Assembly: GCF_000612505.1 (NCBI RefSeq) | Contig: NZ_CP004078.1 | Location: 1,352,001 to 1,416,000, forward strand | Reading direction: 5' to 3' | DNA length: 64,000 bases | DNA from: Paenibacillus sabinae T27 | GTDB taxonomy: Bacteria; Bacillota; Bacilli; Paenibacillales; Paenibacillaceae | Shown: piece by piece, positions 43,290 to 51,283 of the stretch | Numbering within the stretch: position 1 is the first letter of the stretch | Layout of the letters: each line of letters opens with the position of its first letter | Notes under the pieces: model-generated | Databases searched by the model: none | Told to the model about the DNA's origin: nothing | What the model saw: the letters and a program-made list of their open reading frames with translations, nothing else | Made by a program: the position numbers and the translations under genes

Positions 43290-44348
43290 ATGAAGCTTTT
43301 CAGAAGGAGCAGACAACTTCACGGATGGCTGGCTGTATTGCTGCTGGCGCTGACGCTTACCGCTTGCGCAGCGGAAGAGAAAAGCACGGCGACGGATGCC
43401 GGGGCAAAAGGCGATGTAACCTTGGTTATTGGCGCTTACAGCGTGGCGAAGGATGCGATGGCGGATATTTTGCCGCTGTTTGCGGAGAAATGGAAGGCTG
43501 AGACTGGACAAACGATAGCGTTTCAGCAGTCATACGAGGCTTCGGGGACTCAGGCCCGGGCAATCGCTGGCGGATTCGAGGCCGATGTGACGCTTCTGGC
43601 GATGGAGGGCGATGTCAACAAGCTGGTCGACGCGGGGCTGGTGAACCCATCCTGGAAGGAACGGGGCCAGAACGGCATGGTGACGCGTTCGATCGTCGTG
43701 ATGGGCACGCGCGAAGGCAACCCGAAGGGGATTAAGGATTTTACCGATTTGACGAAGCCCGGTGTAAAGGTGCTGTACCCCAATCCGAAGACCTCGGGCG
43801 GCGCCCAGTGGGATATCAACGCGATCTACGGCGCCGGACTGAAGCAGTCGGAGGAGAAGGACGGGCAGAAGGAACCGGAGGCGGCCAAAGCCTTTCTGGC
43901 AGACGTCCACGCCAATGTAGAGTCGCTGGACAAGAGCGGACGGGCCTCGATGGCGGCGTTCGAGTATGGCGTCGGCGATGTTATCGTAACCTATGAGAAT
44001 GAACTGCTGGCGCGGATTGCCAAGGGAGTGAAGTATGAGGTGGTCATTCCCAAGGATACGATTCTGATTGAGAATCCGGCGGCGGTAGTCGATAAATACG
44101 CCGATAAGCACGGCACACGGAAGGCGGCCGAAGCTTTCGTCGATTTCCTGGTGTCGCCTCAGGCGCAGGAGATTTTCGCCGAGCATGGATTCCGGCCTGT
44201 TGATCAGCAGGTGTACAAGGCCAATCAGAGCCGGTTCCCCGTCCCCTCGGGGTTATTCGATATCGACTATTTAGGCGGATGGGATAAGGTCCGCAGCACG
44301 CTGTACTCGAAACGGGGCGTATGGTACCAGGTGCTTGCGGGAATTTAA
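43290..44348 (+). CDS. Sulfate-binding lipoprotein
   Basis: ATG 43290 is chosen because the lipoprotein signal starts there; a TTG two codons earlier is possible. The signal LLLALTLTACA gives a lipobox with the modified Cys near residue 27. The mature part is a sulfate/thiosulfate-binding protein: IGAYSVAKDAM, SYEASGTQARAIAGG, LYPNPKTSGGAQWDI and the C-terminal GFRPV. It captures sulfate outside the membrane for CysTWA. The gene is last in the operon, whereas binding protein genes are usually first. A terminator follows within 10 bases. Confidence 0.92.
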   Translation: MKLFRRSRQLHGWLAVLLLALTLTACAAEEKSTATDAGAKGDVTLVIGAYSVAKDAMADILPLFAEKWKAETGQTIAFQQSYEASGTQARAIAGGFEADVTLLAMEGDVNKLVDAGLVNPSWKERGQNGMVTRSIVVMGTREGNPKGIKDFTDLTKPGVKVLYPNPKTSGGAQWDINAIYGAGLKQSEEKDGQKEPEAAKAFLADVHANVESLDKSGRASMAAFEYGVGDVIVTYENELLARIAKGVKYEVVIPKDTILIENPAAVVDKYADKHGTRKAAEAFVDFLVSPQAQEIFAEHGFRPVDQQVYKANQSRFPVPSGLFDIDYLGGWDKVRSTLYSKRGVWYQVLAGI

Positions 44349-44357
44349 GCCAATGAG

Positions 44358-44405
44358 AAAAAGCAGACAACCCTTTATGAGAGAGGGCGGTCTGCTTTTT
44401 TTATT
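44358..44405 (+). terminator. Terminator of sulfate operon
   Basis: AAAAAGCAGAC at 44358-44368 pairs with GTCTGCTTTTT at 44390-44400, with an inner CCCT/AGGG stem, followed by more T. Confidence 0.9.
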
Positions 44406-44509
44406 AATCCCGGAGAACCAACTTTTCGCCTCATTAGGCAGACAGCGCTTTCCTATTTTATAATAAAGACAGGCTGAAATTTCCAAGCGAATAGAAGGGG
44501 AGTAGAGAA

Positions 44510-45295
44510 ATGGATACGTTGAAGTTTCTGGGTACGGGCGACGCCATGGGAACGCCAAGGGTGTACTGCGGCTGCCCGGTATGCGAAGAAGCGAGATTGA
44601 GCGGAACGAACGCGCGGCTGCGGTCCTCCGTGCTGGTCGAGAGCAGTGACGATTTCTTCGTGATCGACTGCGGGCCAGACTGGCGCCGTCAGATGGAGAG
44701 CCTTGGCATTCGCGTTATGCGCAGGCTGCTGGTGACCCACCCTCACTTTGACCATATCGGCGGTCTGCCGGAATGGGCGGATGCCTGCCGCTGGGTTGGG
44801 ATCAAGGGTGAGCTGTATGCACCTGCGGAGGTTATTCCGGTTATTTTGCGGCAGTATCCCTGGCTGGGAAGCCATATCGAACTGAAGCCTCTTGATGAGG
44901 GGATCGAGCTGGACGGGTGGCAAATCGCCGCCTGGAGGGTAAACCACGGCAAGAACGGCTACTCTTACGCTTTTCGTCTGGAAAAAGAGGGCTACGCCTG
45001 GGTGTACTGTCCGGATTCGATCTCCCTGGGAGACGAGGAGACCCGGTTAATGCGGGAGGCCGATCTGCTTGTGCTGGGTACAAGCTTTTATCATGAGGAA
45101 GCCGAACTGTCGACCCGTTCTGTCTATGACATGACCGAAGCGGCCGAGCTGCTAGCGGATGTGAAGCCGCGGCGGGCCGTTTACACGCATATGTCGCATG
45201 ACGTGGATTTGCGGAAGGCGTATGACCTGCCGGACAATGTGGAGCTGGGGTATGCGGGCAAGACCGTGCCGCTGGGGCACCGGATCGAAGAATAA
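44510..45295 (+). CDS. MBL-fold metallo-hydrolase (PhnP-like)
   Basis: ATG 44510 follows AGGGGAG. The 261-residue protein has the metallo-beta-lactamase fold with the metal motif VTHPHFDHIGG, His in AAWRVNHGKNGYS, Asp in YCPDSIS and His in YTHMSHD. The N-terminal GTGDAMGTPRVYCGCPVC includes two to three Cys near residues 20 to 26, as in PhnP-like phosphodiesterases and RNase Z relatives. The substrate is unknown; a cyclic phosphate or nucleotide is plausible. It is monocistronic, with its own terminator. Confidence 0.85.
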   Translation: MDTLKFLGTGDAMGTPRVYCGCPVCEEARLSGTNARLRSSVLVESSDDFFVIDCGPDWRRQMESLGIRVMRRLLVTHPHFDHIGGLPEWADACRWVGIKGELYAPAEVIPVILRQYPWLGSHIELKPLDEGIELDGWQIAAWRVNHGKNGYSYAFRLEKEGYAWVYCPDSISLGDEETRLMREADLLVLGTSFYHEEAELSTRSVYDMTEAAELLADVKPRRAVYTHMSHDVDLRKAYDLPDNVELGYAGKTVPLGHRIEE

Positions 45296-45337
45296 CGTTT
45301 TGGCCCTTGGGCAAATCAAACATGAATTTAACGAAAG

Positions 45338-45366
45338 CCGTCACATTGGTGTGACGGTTTTTATGC
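45338..45366 (+). terminator. Terminator after MBL-fold gene
   Basis: CCGTCACA at 45338-45345 and TGTGACGG at 45350-45357 form a perfect stem with a four-base loop, followed by TTTTTATGCGTTTTTT. Confidence 0.9.
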
Positions 45367-45423
45367 GTTTTTTCGATTAAATATCCACAAATCACCAAGG
45401 ATTCTAGTTTAATCATTTACATT

Positions 45424-46440
45424 GTTAATTATGCAAAATATCATAAAAATGCAATGGCTTTCCAGGAAGCCAATCCGGATATCAAGCTGGACATTGAAAC
45501 GATTCCCTATAACGATTACCCGGTAAAATTAAGCACGACCGCGGCTGCGGGCAAATTGACGGATTTGATTCTGATGATCGGCGGAGGTTCCACGTTTGAA
45601 CAGGCCGCCCGTTCCGGAGCGCTGATGCCGATTGACGATATGATGGGCAACTGGAAGGAAGATTTTTTACCGTCCTCGAAAATCAAAGAATTTAATGTCG
45701 ATGGCAAGCAGTACGGGATTCCGGGCGAGGTTTCATATGCTACGGTCATTTTTTACAAAAAAAAAATAATGAAGGATGCGGGTTATACCGAGTTTCCGAA
45801 GACGTATGAAGCTTTCAAAGCGATGGTGAAGGATCTGAAGGCCAAAAATATTACGCCAATCGCCTATGGCAATAAAACGGGCAGCGTCCTGCTGGCGTCT
45901 CTTCTGTCGCCTCTTAATGAAAGAATCTCGGGGACGGATCTTTATGCGAAAATCAAGTCGGGAGAACAGAAGTTTACCGACCCGGATTTTATGAACGCTC
46001 TGAAAGATATCAAGGAACTTTCCGATATGGGAGCATTTAACGTTGATCTGAACAGTATTGACAATGTGCAGGCGACCAATCTGTTCCTCTCCGGCAATAC
46101 AGCTATGTATATAGACGGCAGCTGGGGAGTCAAGCAAATTTCCATGGATAAGGCTGCGGATTTTGAAGTAGGCTTCGCCGTATTCCCGCAGATCGAGGGA
46201 GGCAAAGGCAGCATGTCCACGATGCCGGGCGCGACGAATCAGGGGGTTGTCTTGAACGCAAAGCTGGACGAGACCAAAAAGGCGGCAGCCGAGAAGTTTT
46301 TGCAGTTACAGTGAACAATCCTACCAAAATATTATCCGGTCCGGAAATATGGTTCCGGCCAATGTAGAGGCGCCTGCGGATATCGATCCGCTGTTTAAAG
46401 AAATGACCGGCGCGCTTGCCGATGTCAAGGAAGTTACTCC
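45424..46440 (+). pseudogene. Sugar ABC transporter binding protein, broken
   Basis: The longest frame (45454 to 46314) encodes a family-1 extracellular sugar-binding protein core: AFQEANPDIKLDIE, LTDLILMIGGGSTFEQAARSGAL (part), NTAMYIDGSWGVKQI. The signal peptide and first domain start are missing; coding similarity begins abruptly. A frameshift near 46305 ends it early. The expected C-terminus (SEQSYQNIIRSGNMVPANVE) continues in another frame to about 46430 and is then joined directly to permease sequence. So the gene has lost both ends and is not functional. It is the first part of a decayed carbohydrate transporter. Confidence 0.85.
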
Positions 46441-46732
46441 GGTACTTGTCGGCTCATATCCACCGCCTTGTTCTCGTGCTGCTGCTCGTGGTTAACATTT
46501 ATCCTCTGCTGTGGATGATTCTCAATTCGCTGAAAACGGAGCAGGAGCTGTCCATGAATCCGTTCGGATTAGCCCGCAAGCCGATGTGGAGCATTATATT
46601 GAAGCCTGGAAAGTGGCGAAGCTGGGTCCGTATCTTGTCAACAGTATTACGGTTACGCTGGCCTCGGTCGTGCTCACGCTGCTGGTCGGAGCTTTGGCGG
46701 CGTTCTTTTTAAGCCGGTTTGAGGTGAACTCT

Positions 46733-46762
46733 CCCCCACTTAGCTTACGCATGAAGTGGGGG
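46733..46762 (-). repeat. Subterminal hairpin, tnpB 3' (right) end
   Basis: CCCCCACTT at 46733-46741 pairs with AAGTGGGGG at 46754-46762. In TnpB elements the right end, at the 3' side of tnpB, also encodes the 3' end of the guide (omega) RNA. Confidence 0.7.
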
Positions 46763-46804
46763 CTTCTGTTGGCATCGATACAGGGTTGCACACGCTTGGG
46801 AGCT

Positions 46805-48157
46805 TCATGTTTGAAGTCTCAATGCCTGTTGCACCCTAATGAGGGAAGCCAACGTCCAGTACGTTCGTTTTGCCAATGAAGGGTCTTTGGCCTCCAAGGA
46901 CAACCACCTCTTTTCAGATGTGGATTTTTGTATATTACGTAGCACGTATCGTGCGCCGATGTTATACGAGGCATTAAGGTCCGCGTGATACGTTTTGCCT
47001 GTTGCGAATACAGCAACATCACGCTTTGTGTTGCGTTGTACAAACCCACTGCCGTCAAAAGCAAGCGCACTGGTATTTGCAGGGTTGACCATGGACACCC
47101 GCATCTCCAGGAAATGCGCCATTTCGGTCACTTTCGTTTGGATGCGCCGTTTGGCCCAAAACTGGAGTTTGGCACGAAGCCGCCCCGCTCCCCATGTTCC
47201 TTTAGGCAGACGCATTTTGCCTAAATACTCCATGACAATGACATCTGCGCGGTGCTTTTGGGCAAAGGCGAGGATTTGATGCGCGGTATCGTGGACGATA
47301 TGCGTCTGTAATCCGTTCATCCGCCGCCAGAAATTCGGTTTTGCCCCTATACCGGATTGTCGCTGAGCTTGTTTCAGTTTGCCTGTGATTTGGCGCATCC
47401 GATCTTTCTCTTTGGCTTGGTTGATAAAGGTCCTCGCCAAGACAGTGCCGCTTGCGTCCATCACGGAACAGACCGCGGAATTCGTTAACCCCAAATCAAC
47501 GGCACACACCCGCTGCTTGGAAGGTTCCGTCTGAGCCAACTTCACATCCCCTTCATAGGCGATATGAAGGGCATATCGTTTTCCTTTCCGAACCAATGTG
47601 GGGCTACATTCTTTCATGCTCCACACGTTACGTTTAAATAGGTCCTGCCCTTTAAAGATAATGGGGAGCCAGACCCAATCCCCTTGATGAAATATCTTGA
47701 TTTTGGCTGCCCGATCGGAGGTTCGAATGAACATATTTCCTTTGTACAAGCAAGGGAACGCCTGATGCTGATCTTGGAGTATCGGAGGTTTCTTCGAAAA
47801 GCGTTTCCCTTCTTGCTGGGCGCGTTGCCGCTCGGCTTGCCAAAGCTCAAAACGGGAATGATGACTTTTCACAATGCCAAACGCTTCGGCAATGGCACTT
47901 CTGCGGAAGTACGAAGGAAACTTGTAAAAGCGTTGATCAAACTCGGCGTATAGCGGATTCGAATTTTGTCTGGTACGGTGAGACAGCCGTTCTACCGCCG
48001 TCACCACCGCTTGGGTGGATAACGATGCCAAGGACATAAACTGCTCTTGAATAACCGTAATCAAAAACGATAACGCTTCTTGATATACATGGAGAGTCGC
48101 ATCTAGCATGCGGTGGTGAGATATAATCGGATGTTTGAGTGTTTTGACCACCTTCAT
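46805..48157 (-). CDS. tnpB: TnpB-family RNA-guided nuclease-like protein, no zinc ribbon
   Basis: ATG at 48157 (minus) is chosen because GGAGGTG lies five bases upstream; an in-frame ATG five codons earlier has no site. The 450-residue protein has a RuvC-like core: Asp in CAVDLGLTNSA, Glu in VIVMEYLGKM, and Asp in TYHADLNASYNIG. Between the last two, the usual four-Cys zinc ribbon is missing: the segment reads NTSALAFDGSGFVQRN with no Cys. This matches a known TnpB branch with AFDGSG in place of the metal motif. Family members are guided by an omega RNA from the element end. The gene is complete. Confidence 0.85.
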   Translation of the reverse strand: MKVVKTLKHPIISHHRMLDATLHVYQEALSFLITVIQEQFMSLASLSTQAVVTAVERLSHRTRQNSNPLYAEFDQRFYKFPSYFRRSAIAEAFGIVKSHHSRFELWQAERQRAQQEGKRFSKKPPILQDQHQAFPCLYKGNMFIRTSDRAAKIKIFHQGDWVWLPIIFKGQDLFKRNVWSMKECSPTLVRKGKRYALHIAYEGDVKLAQTEPSKQRVCAVDLGLTNSAVCSVMDASGTVLARTFINQAKEKDRMRQITGKLKQAQRQSGIGAKPNFWRRMNGLQTHIVHDTAHQILAFAQKHRADVIVMEYLGKMRLPKGTWGAGRLRAKLQFWAKRRIQTKVTEMAHFLEMRVSMVNPANTSALAFDGSGFVQRNTKRDVAVFATGKTYHADLNASYNIGARYVLRNIQKSTSEKRWLSLEAKDPSLAKRTYWTLASLIRVQQALRLQT

Positions 48158-48234
48158 GAGATACACCTCCATCGCATGTTTGATGGATCAAGCATAACAC
48201 AGGAACGTATGTTTGGTAAAGCGGACGTGTCTAA

Positions 48235-48267
48235 CCCCCGCCTTCGCTGTTGGCTTAGAGGCGGGGG
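48235..48267 (-). repeat. Subterminal hairpin, tnpB 5' (left) end
   Basis: CCCCCGCCT at 48235-48243 pairs with AGGCGGGGG at 48259-48267. It resembles the other end hairpin in its C5/G5 base and is a probable TnpA recognition structure. Confidence 0.7.
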
Positions 48268-48942
48268 ACTGCGACACTAAATCTGTTCAAATCGAAGGGC
48301 TTCCTGCTTGTCTATTTCACCTTCGGCATGCTGATTCCGATCCACGCCACACTCGTACCATTGTTTATCGAAATGCGCACTTTTAATCTATTGGATAACC
48401 GGCTGACTCTGCTGCTTCCCTATAAGGCCTTCAATTTGCCGATAACGATCTTTATTCTGGCGGGTTTCATGAACGCTTTTCCGAAAGAGGTGGAAGAGGC
48501 CGGGATTGTGGATGGCTGCAGTGTGATGGGTGTTTTTGGACGACTGATTATTCCGATGCTGACGCCTGCGCTGGCGACGGCCTTTATCATCAATTTCCTG
48601 AATAACTGGAATGAATTCTCCTTCGCGCTGGTGTTGATCAGCGATAGCGCGCTCAAGACGCTTCCGCTCGGTCTGGCCAATTTCGCGGGTCAGTATAACC
48701 GCAGCTACACGCTGCAAATGGCAGGGTTGACGATCGTACTCGTACCCACGCTTCTCTTCTATCTCTCGGTTCAAAAATATCTGACCGCCGGCATGACCGC
48801 GGGAGCGGTTAAAGGATAGCTCTCGGTCTCGATCATGAGAAACTGTGGGACGTCATCATCGGCGCACTTAGCCGGTATGGAGAAGGAGACGGCGCCGGAC
48901 AAGATTAGTTTAAAAAACCTGGATTTCTCATGGGGAAACAAG

Positions 48943-48951
48943 TGATATAAT
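48943..48951 (+). promoter_or_regulatory. Extended -10 promoter for acetyltransferase gene
   Basis: TGATATAAT at 48943-48951 has the TGn extension and a perfect TATAAT. The -35 (TTTCTC) is poor. The start codon lies 32 bases downstream. Confidence 0.55.
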
Positions 48952-48982
48952 GTTATTACTTTGTTATCCCGGAGGGACTGCC

Positions 48983-49567
48983 ATGACTCATTCTGTTGAT
49001 CCTATCATGCTATCTATTCCTGAAAGGTTAGAGACGGAGCGGCTGCTGATTCGCGCACCGTTGTGGGGAGACGGCACCGCGATGAACGAGGCGATTCTGG
49101 AAAGTCTGGAGGAGCTGCGGCCGTGGATGCCGTTTGCCCGAACCGCCCCCACCCTGGAGGACTCGGAGAAGCATATACGGCTGGCAAGAGTGGAGTATTT
49201 GAAGCATTCGGAGCTGCATATGCTTATTTTCAATAAGCACACGGGAGAGTTGATCGGGAGCAGCGGCCTGCATCGGATCGACTGGGATATCCGCAGCTTC
49301 GAGACCGGCTACTGGATCAGAACCTCCTGCGCGGGGAAGGGCTATATTACGGAGGCAGTGAACGGAATTGCCGATTTCGCCATCCGCGAGCTTGAGGCGA
49401 ACCGGATCGAGATCCGGTGCAACGCGAAGAACCTCAAGAGCGCGGCGGTCGCGGAGCGTGCGGGCTTTACACTGGAGGGCATTTACCGAAACAACCGGCG
49501 AGGAGAGAACGGAGAGCTGGAGAACACGAAAGTGTTCTCCAAAGTAAGGGGCATCGAATACGAATAG
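48983..49567 (+). CDS. RimJ/RimL-type GNAT acetyltransferase
   Basis: ATG 48983 follows GGAGGG at 48971. The 194-residue protein matches ribosomal-protein-serine acetyltransferase-like GNATs: ERLETERLLIRAPLWGDG near the start, LRPWMPFA, the acetyl-CoA loop SCAGKGYITEAVNGI and the C-terminal GFTLEGIYRNNRRGENG. Such enzymes acetylate N-termini of ribosomal proteins or small substrates; the target is not known. It has its own promoter and a shared downstream terminator. Confidence 0.88.
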   Translation: MTHSVDPIMLSIPERLETERLLIRAPLWGDGTAMNEAILESLEELRPWMPFARTAPTLEDSEKHIRLARVEYLKHSELHMLIFNKHTGELIGSSGLHRIDWDIRSFETGYWIRTSCAGKGYITEAVNGIADFAIRELEANRIEIRCNAKNLKSAAVAERAGFTLEGIYRNNRRGENGELENTKVFSKVRGIEYE

Positions 49568-49692
49568 GCTTGGCGTTATGCCGGATACCAACACTATCGC
49601 CATCCACCGGGTCGTGAAGCTCCGAAAACGGAGCGGGAGATCGACAAATGAACGGTCGGAAGGGGTCCGCGAACCTGTGGCACCTGACTAGT

Positions 49693-49739
49693 AAAAAGGA
49701 ACGAACCAACCGCATCCGCGGCAGATTCGCTCCTTTTTT
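49693..49739. terminator. Bidirectional terminator
   Basis: AAAAAGGAACGAA at 49693-49705 pairs, with one mismatch, with TTCGCTCCTTTTTT at 49726-49739. It serves the acetyltransferase gene and the convergent luxS operon. Confidence 0.75.
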
Positions 49740-49776
49740 CGTTCTATAGAGTATTCCCGTACGAGGCCACCCTGAA

Positions 49777-50544
49777 CTAGTTCATGGTCATGCCGCCAGT
49801 CACATTAATCGCCTGTCCGGTCATGTAGGACGCAAGATGGCTCGCCAGGAAAAGCACGACGTTCGCGACATCCTCCGGCTGCGCCGTCCGGCCCAGCGGC
49901 ACCTGCGAGCAGTCCTCGGCCAGAATGTCCTCCGGCGTCATGCCGCGCAGCTGCGCCCCTTCGACGCGTTCGCGCCGCTTCATGTCGGTCTCGACAATGC
50001 CCGGACAGACCGCGTTCACCAGGATTTGCTTGCGGGCAAGCTCCAGGGCCATAACCTTCGTAAATCCGAGCACGGCATGCTTCGAGGCGACGTAGCTCCC
50101 CATGCAACGGTAGCCGTTCTTCCCGGCCTGCGAGGCGATGTTGATGATGCGTCCGCCGCCGCCCTGCCGGAGCATCTGCCTCGCCCCCGCCTTTGAGACG
50201 AGAAAGACGCCTTTGGCGTTAACGTCCATCACCTTGTCCCAGTCGCTTTCCTTGATATCCACCGCAAAATCCATCGTTGAAATCCCGCTGTTATTCACCA
50301 CGAAATCGATTCTTCCGAAGGTTGCCACGGCATAGGCGATCAGCTTGTCGGCGTCTTCCTCCCGGGTCACGTCGCAGCGGATCACCGCCAGCCGTTCCGA
50401 GGGCCGCTCCTCGCCCTCACAGGCGATATCTCCGATAACGACATTGGCTCCCGCTTGCAGAAACAAATCCGCGATTCCTTTGCCGATTCCCGACAAGCCT
50501 CCGGTAATAACCAGCGTCCTGCCGGTCAAATTGATCATCAGCAT
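49777..50544 (-). CDS. Short-chain dehydrogenase/reductase downstream of luxS
   Basis: The 255-residue protein is a classical SDR: cofactor motif TGGLSGIGKGIA (about 14 to 25), NNSG near 88, catalytic Ser in NIASQAGKNG with YVASKHAV as the Tyr-x-x-x-Lys pair (part) and PGIVETDM. Its start (minus, 50544) follows AAGGAGCG and lies 18 bases after the luxS stop, so it is co-transcribed with luxS. The substrate is unknown. The pairing with luxS suggests, but does not prove, a link to S-ribosylhomocysteine or AI-2-derived sugars. Confidence 0.9.
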   Translation of the reverse strand: MLMINLTGRTLVITGGLSGIGKGIADLFLQAGANVVIGDIACEGEERPSERLAVIRCDVTREEDADKLIAYAVATFGRIDFVVNNSGISTMDFAVDIKESDWDKVMDVNAKGVFLVSKAGARQMLRQGGGGRIINIASQAGKNGYRCMGSYVASKHAVLGFTKVMALELARKQILVNAVCPGIVETDMKRRERVEGAQLRGMTPEDILAEDCSQVPLGRTAQPEDVANVVLFLASHLASYMTGQAINVTGGMTMN

Positions 50545-50562
50545 ACTTTGCTCGCTCCTTGC

Positions 50563-51018
50563 TTAACGCGAGAAGGGATCGTCGCTGATGCCCGCCTCAA
50601 GCACAAGCTTGGCGTATTCCTTCGCTCCGAAGAGGGAATGGTCCTTGTAGTTGCCGCATTCCAGCGCGCTGACGGCCGGCACGGTCTCCGTCTCCAGAAC
50701 CTTGCGCAGCACTTTGGTCAGCGCCGCCGCGACCGCGGCCGGCTCATGCTCATCCCAGATAATCAGGTAGAAGCCGGTGCGGCATCCCATAGGCGAAATA
50801 TCGATAATTCCGGGAAGCTCATCGCGCAGATAGGTTGCCAGAAGATGCTCCAGCGTGTGAAGGGCCGCAGTCGGCACTGCATCGGTATTCGGCTGAAGCA
50901 GCCTTAAATCGTATTTTTGCAGAACGGCTCCTGTTCCGTTTCGTTCCGTCCCGGCTACGCGCACATAGGGTGCTTTAACTTTCGTATGATCGAGTTGAAA
51001 ACTTTCGACTTTTGCCAT
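50563..51018 (-). CDS. luxS: S-ribosylhomocysteine lyase
   Basis: The 151-residue protein has the LuxS metal site [13 protein letters not shown] with two His ligands, and [13 protein letters not shown] with the catalytic Cys, both in place. The N-terminal [16 protein letters not shown] is typical. LuxS splits S-ribosylhomocysteine to homocysteine and the AI-2 precursor. It is transcribed divergently from the metQ operon, whose mtnN gene produces the LuxS substrate, so the two sides form one recycling route. A ribosome site GGAAGAG lies upstream. Confidence 0.97.
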   Translation of the reverse strand: MAKVESFQLDHTKVKAPYVRVAGTERNGTGAVLQKYDLRLLQPNTDAVPTAALHTLEHLLATYLRDELPGIIDISPMGCRTGFYLIIWDEHEPAAVAAALTKVLRKVLETETVPAVSALECGNYKDHSLFGAKEYAKLVLEAGISDDPFSR

Positions 51019-51081
51019 AGGTCTCTTCCTTTCGCGAGTTGAATCTATGTTTCTATGAGTTGCACTCTTATTTCAAAGTAT

Positions 51082-51135
51082 CATACTCGGAATTCGAAGT
51101 AAACTATTAATTCATACTTATTCGATAGAATTAAT
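51082..51135. promoter_or_regulatory. Operator-like inverted repeats between luxS and metQ
   Basis: ATTAATTC at 51106-51113 and GAATTAAT at 51128-51135 form an exact inverted repeat 14 bases apart. A second quasi-palindrome with GAATTC at its centre lies near 51082-51099. Both sit upstream of the metQ promoter and may bind a sulfur-amino-acid regulator. Confidence 0.4.
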
Positions 51136-51166
51136 AAAATCGGCAAAAATCCTCGTTATCAACGTA

Positions 51167-51195
51167 TTGACAGTAATAAAGATGCATACTATGAT
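51167..51195 (+). promoter_or_regulatory. Promoter of methionine operon
   Basis: TTGACA at 51167-51172 and TATGAT at 51190-51195 with a 17-base spacer make a near-consensus sigma-A promoter, about 90 bases upstream of metQ. Confidence 0.8.
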
Positions 51196-51283
51196 ATAAA
51201 ACAATTAAAATCCGATTAATTTAATGGGTAAAGTTTGAAAATCGGATATTTTATCAAAGTGGATATTTAAGGGGGAAACTAGT

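Larger units (their letters stand above)
46727..48285 (-). mobile_element. IS605/IS1341-type TnpB-only insertion element
   Basis: About 1.56 kb splits the permease gene. It contains only a tnpB-type gene on the minus strand and has subterminal hairpins at both ends (46733-46762 and 48235-48267), with no terminal inverted repeats or target duplication visible, as expected for the IS200/IS605 group. No TnpA (HUH transposase) is present, so movement would need TnpA in trans. Boundaries are estimated by rejoining the permease frame and may be off by a few bases. Confidence 0.8.
46440..48819 (+). pseudogene. MalG-type sugar permease, frameshifted and IS-interrupted
   Basis: The N-terminal part reads HIHRLVLVLLLVVNIYPLLWMI, then NSLKTEQELSMNPFGL from 46455. 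A frame change near 46580 continues as EHYIEAWKVAKLGPYLVNSI to LAAFFLSRFE at 46724. A TnpB element then interrupts, and the rest resumes at 48286 with FKSKGFLLVYFTFGMLIPIH through the EAA loop (FPKEVEEAGIVDGCSVMGVF) to the normal C-terminus MTAGAVKG. The companion MalF-type permease is absent. The permease is therefore inactivated by at least two independent events. Confidence 0.88.

Noticed and set aside
48820..48920. Short frame reading like GLDHEKLWDVIIGALSRYGEG before the acetyltransferase gene
   Set aside because: It might be the tail of a deleted gene, but there is no start, no ribosome site and no recognised family.
51019..51283. Possible S-box (SAM) or T-box leader before metQ
   Set aside because: The near-consensus promoter leaves a leader of only about 80 bases, and no characteristic conserved boxes or terminator stem were found.
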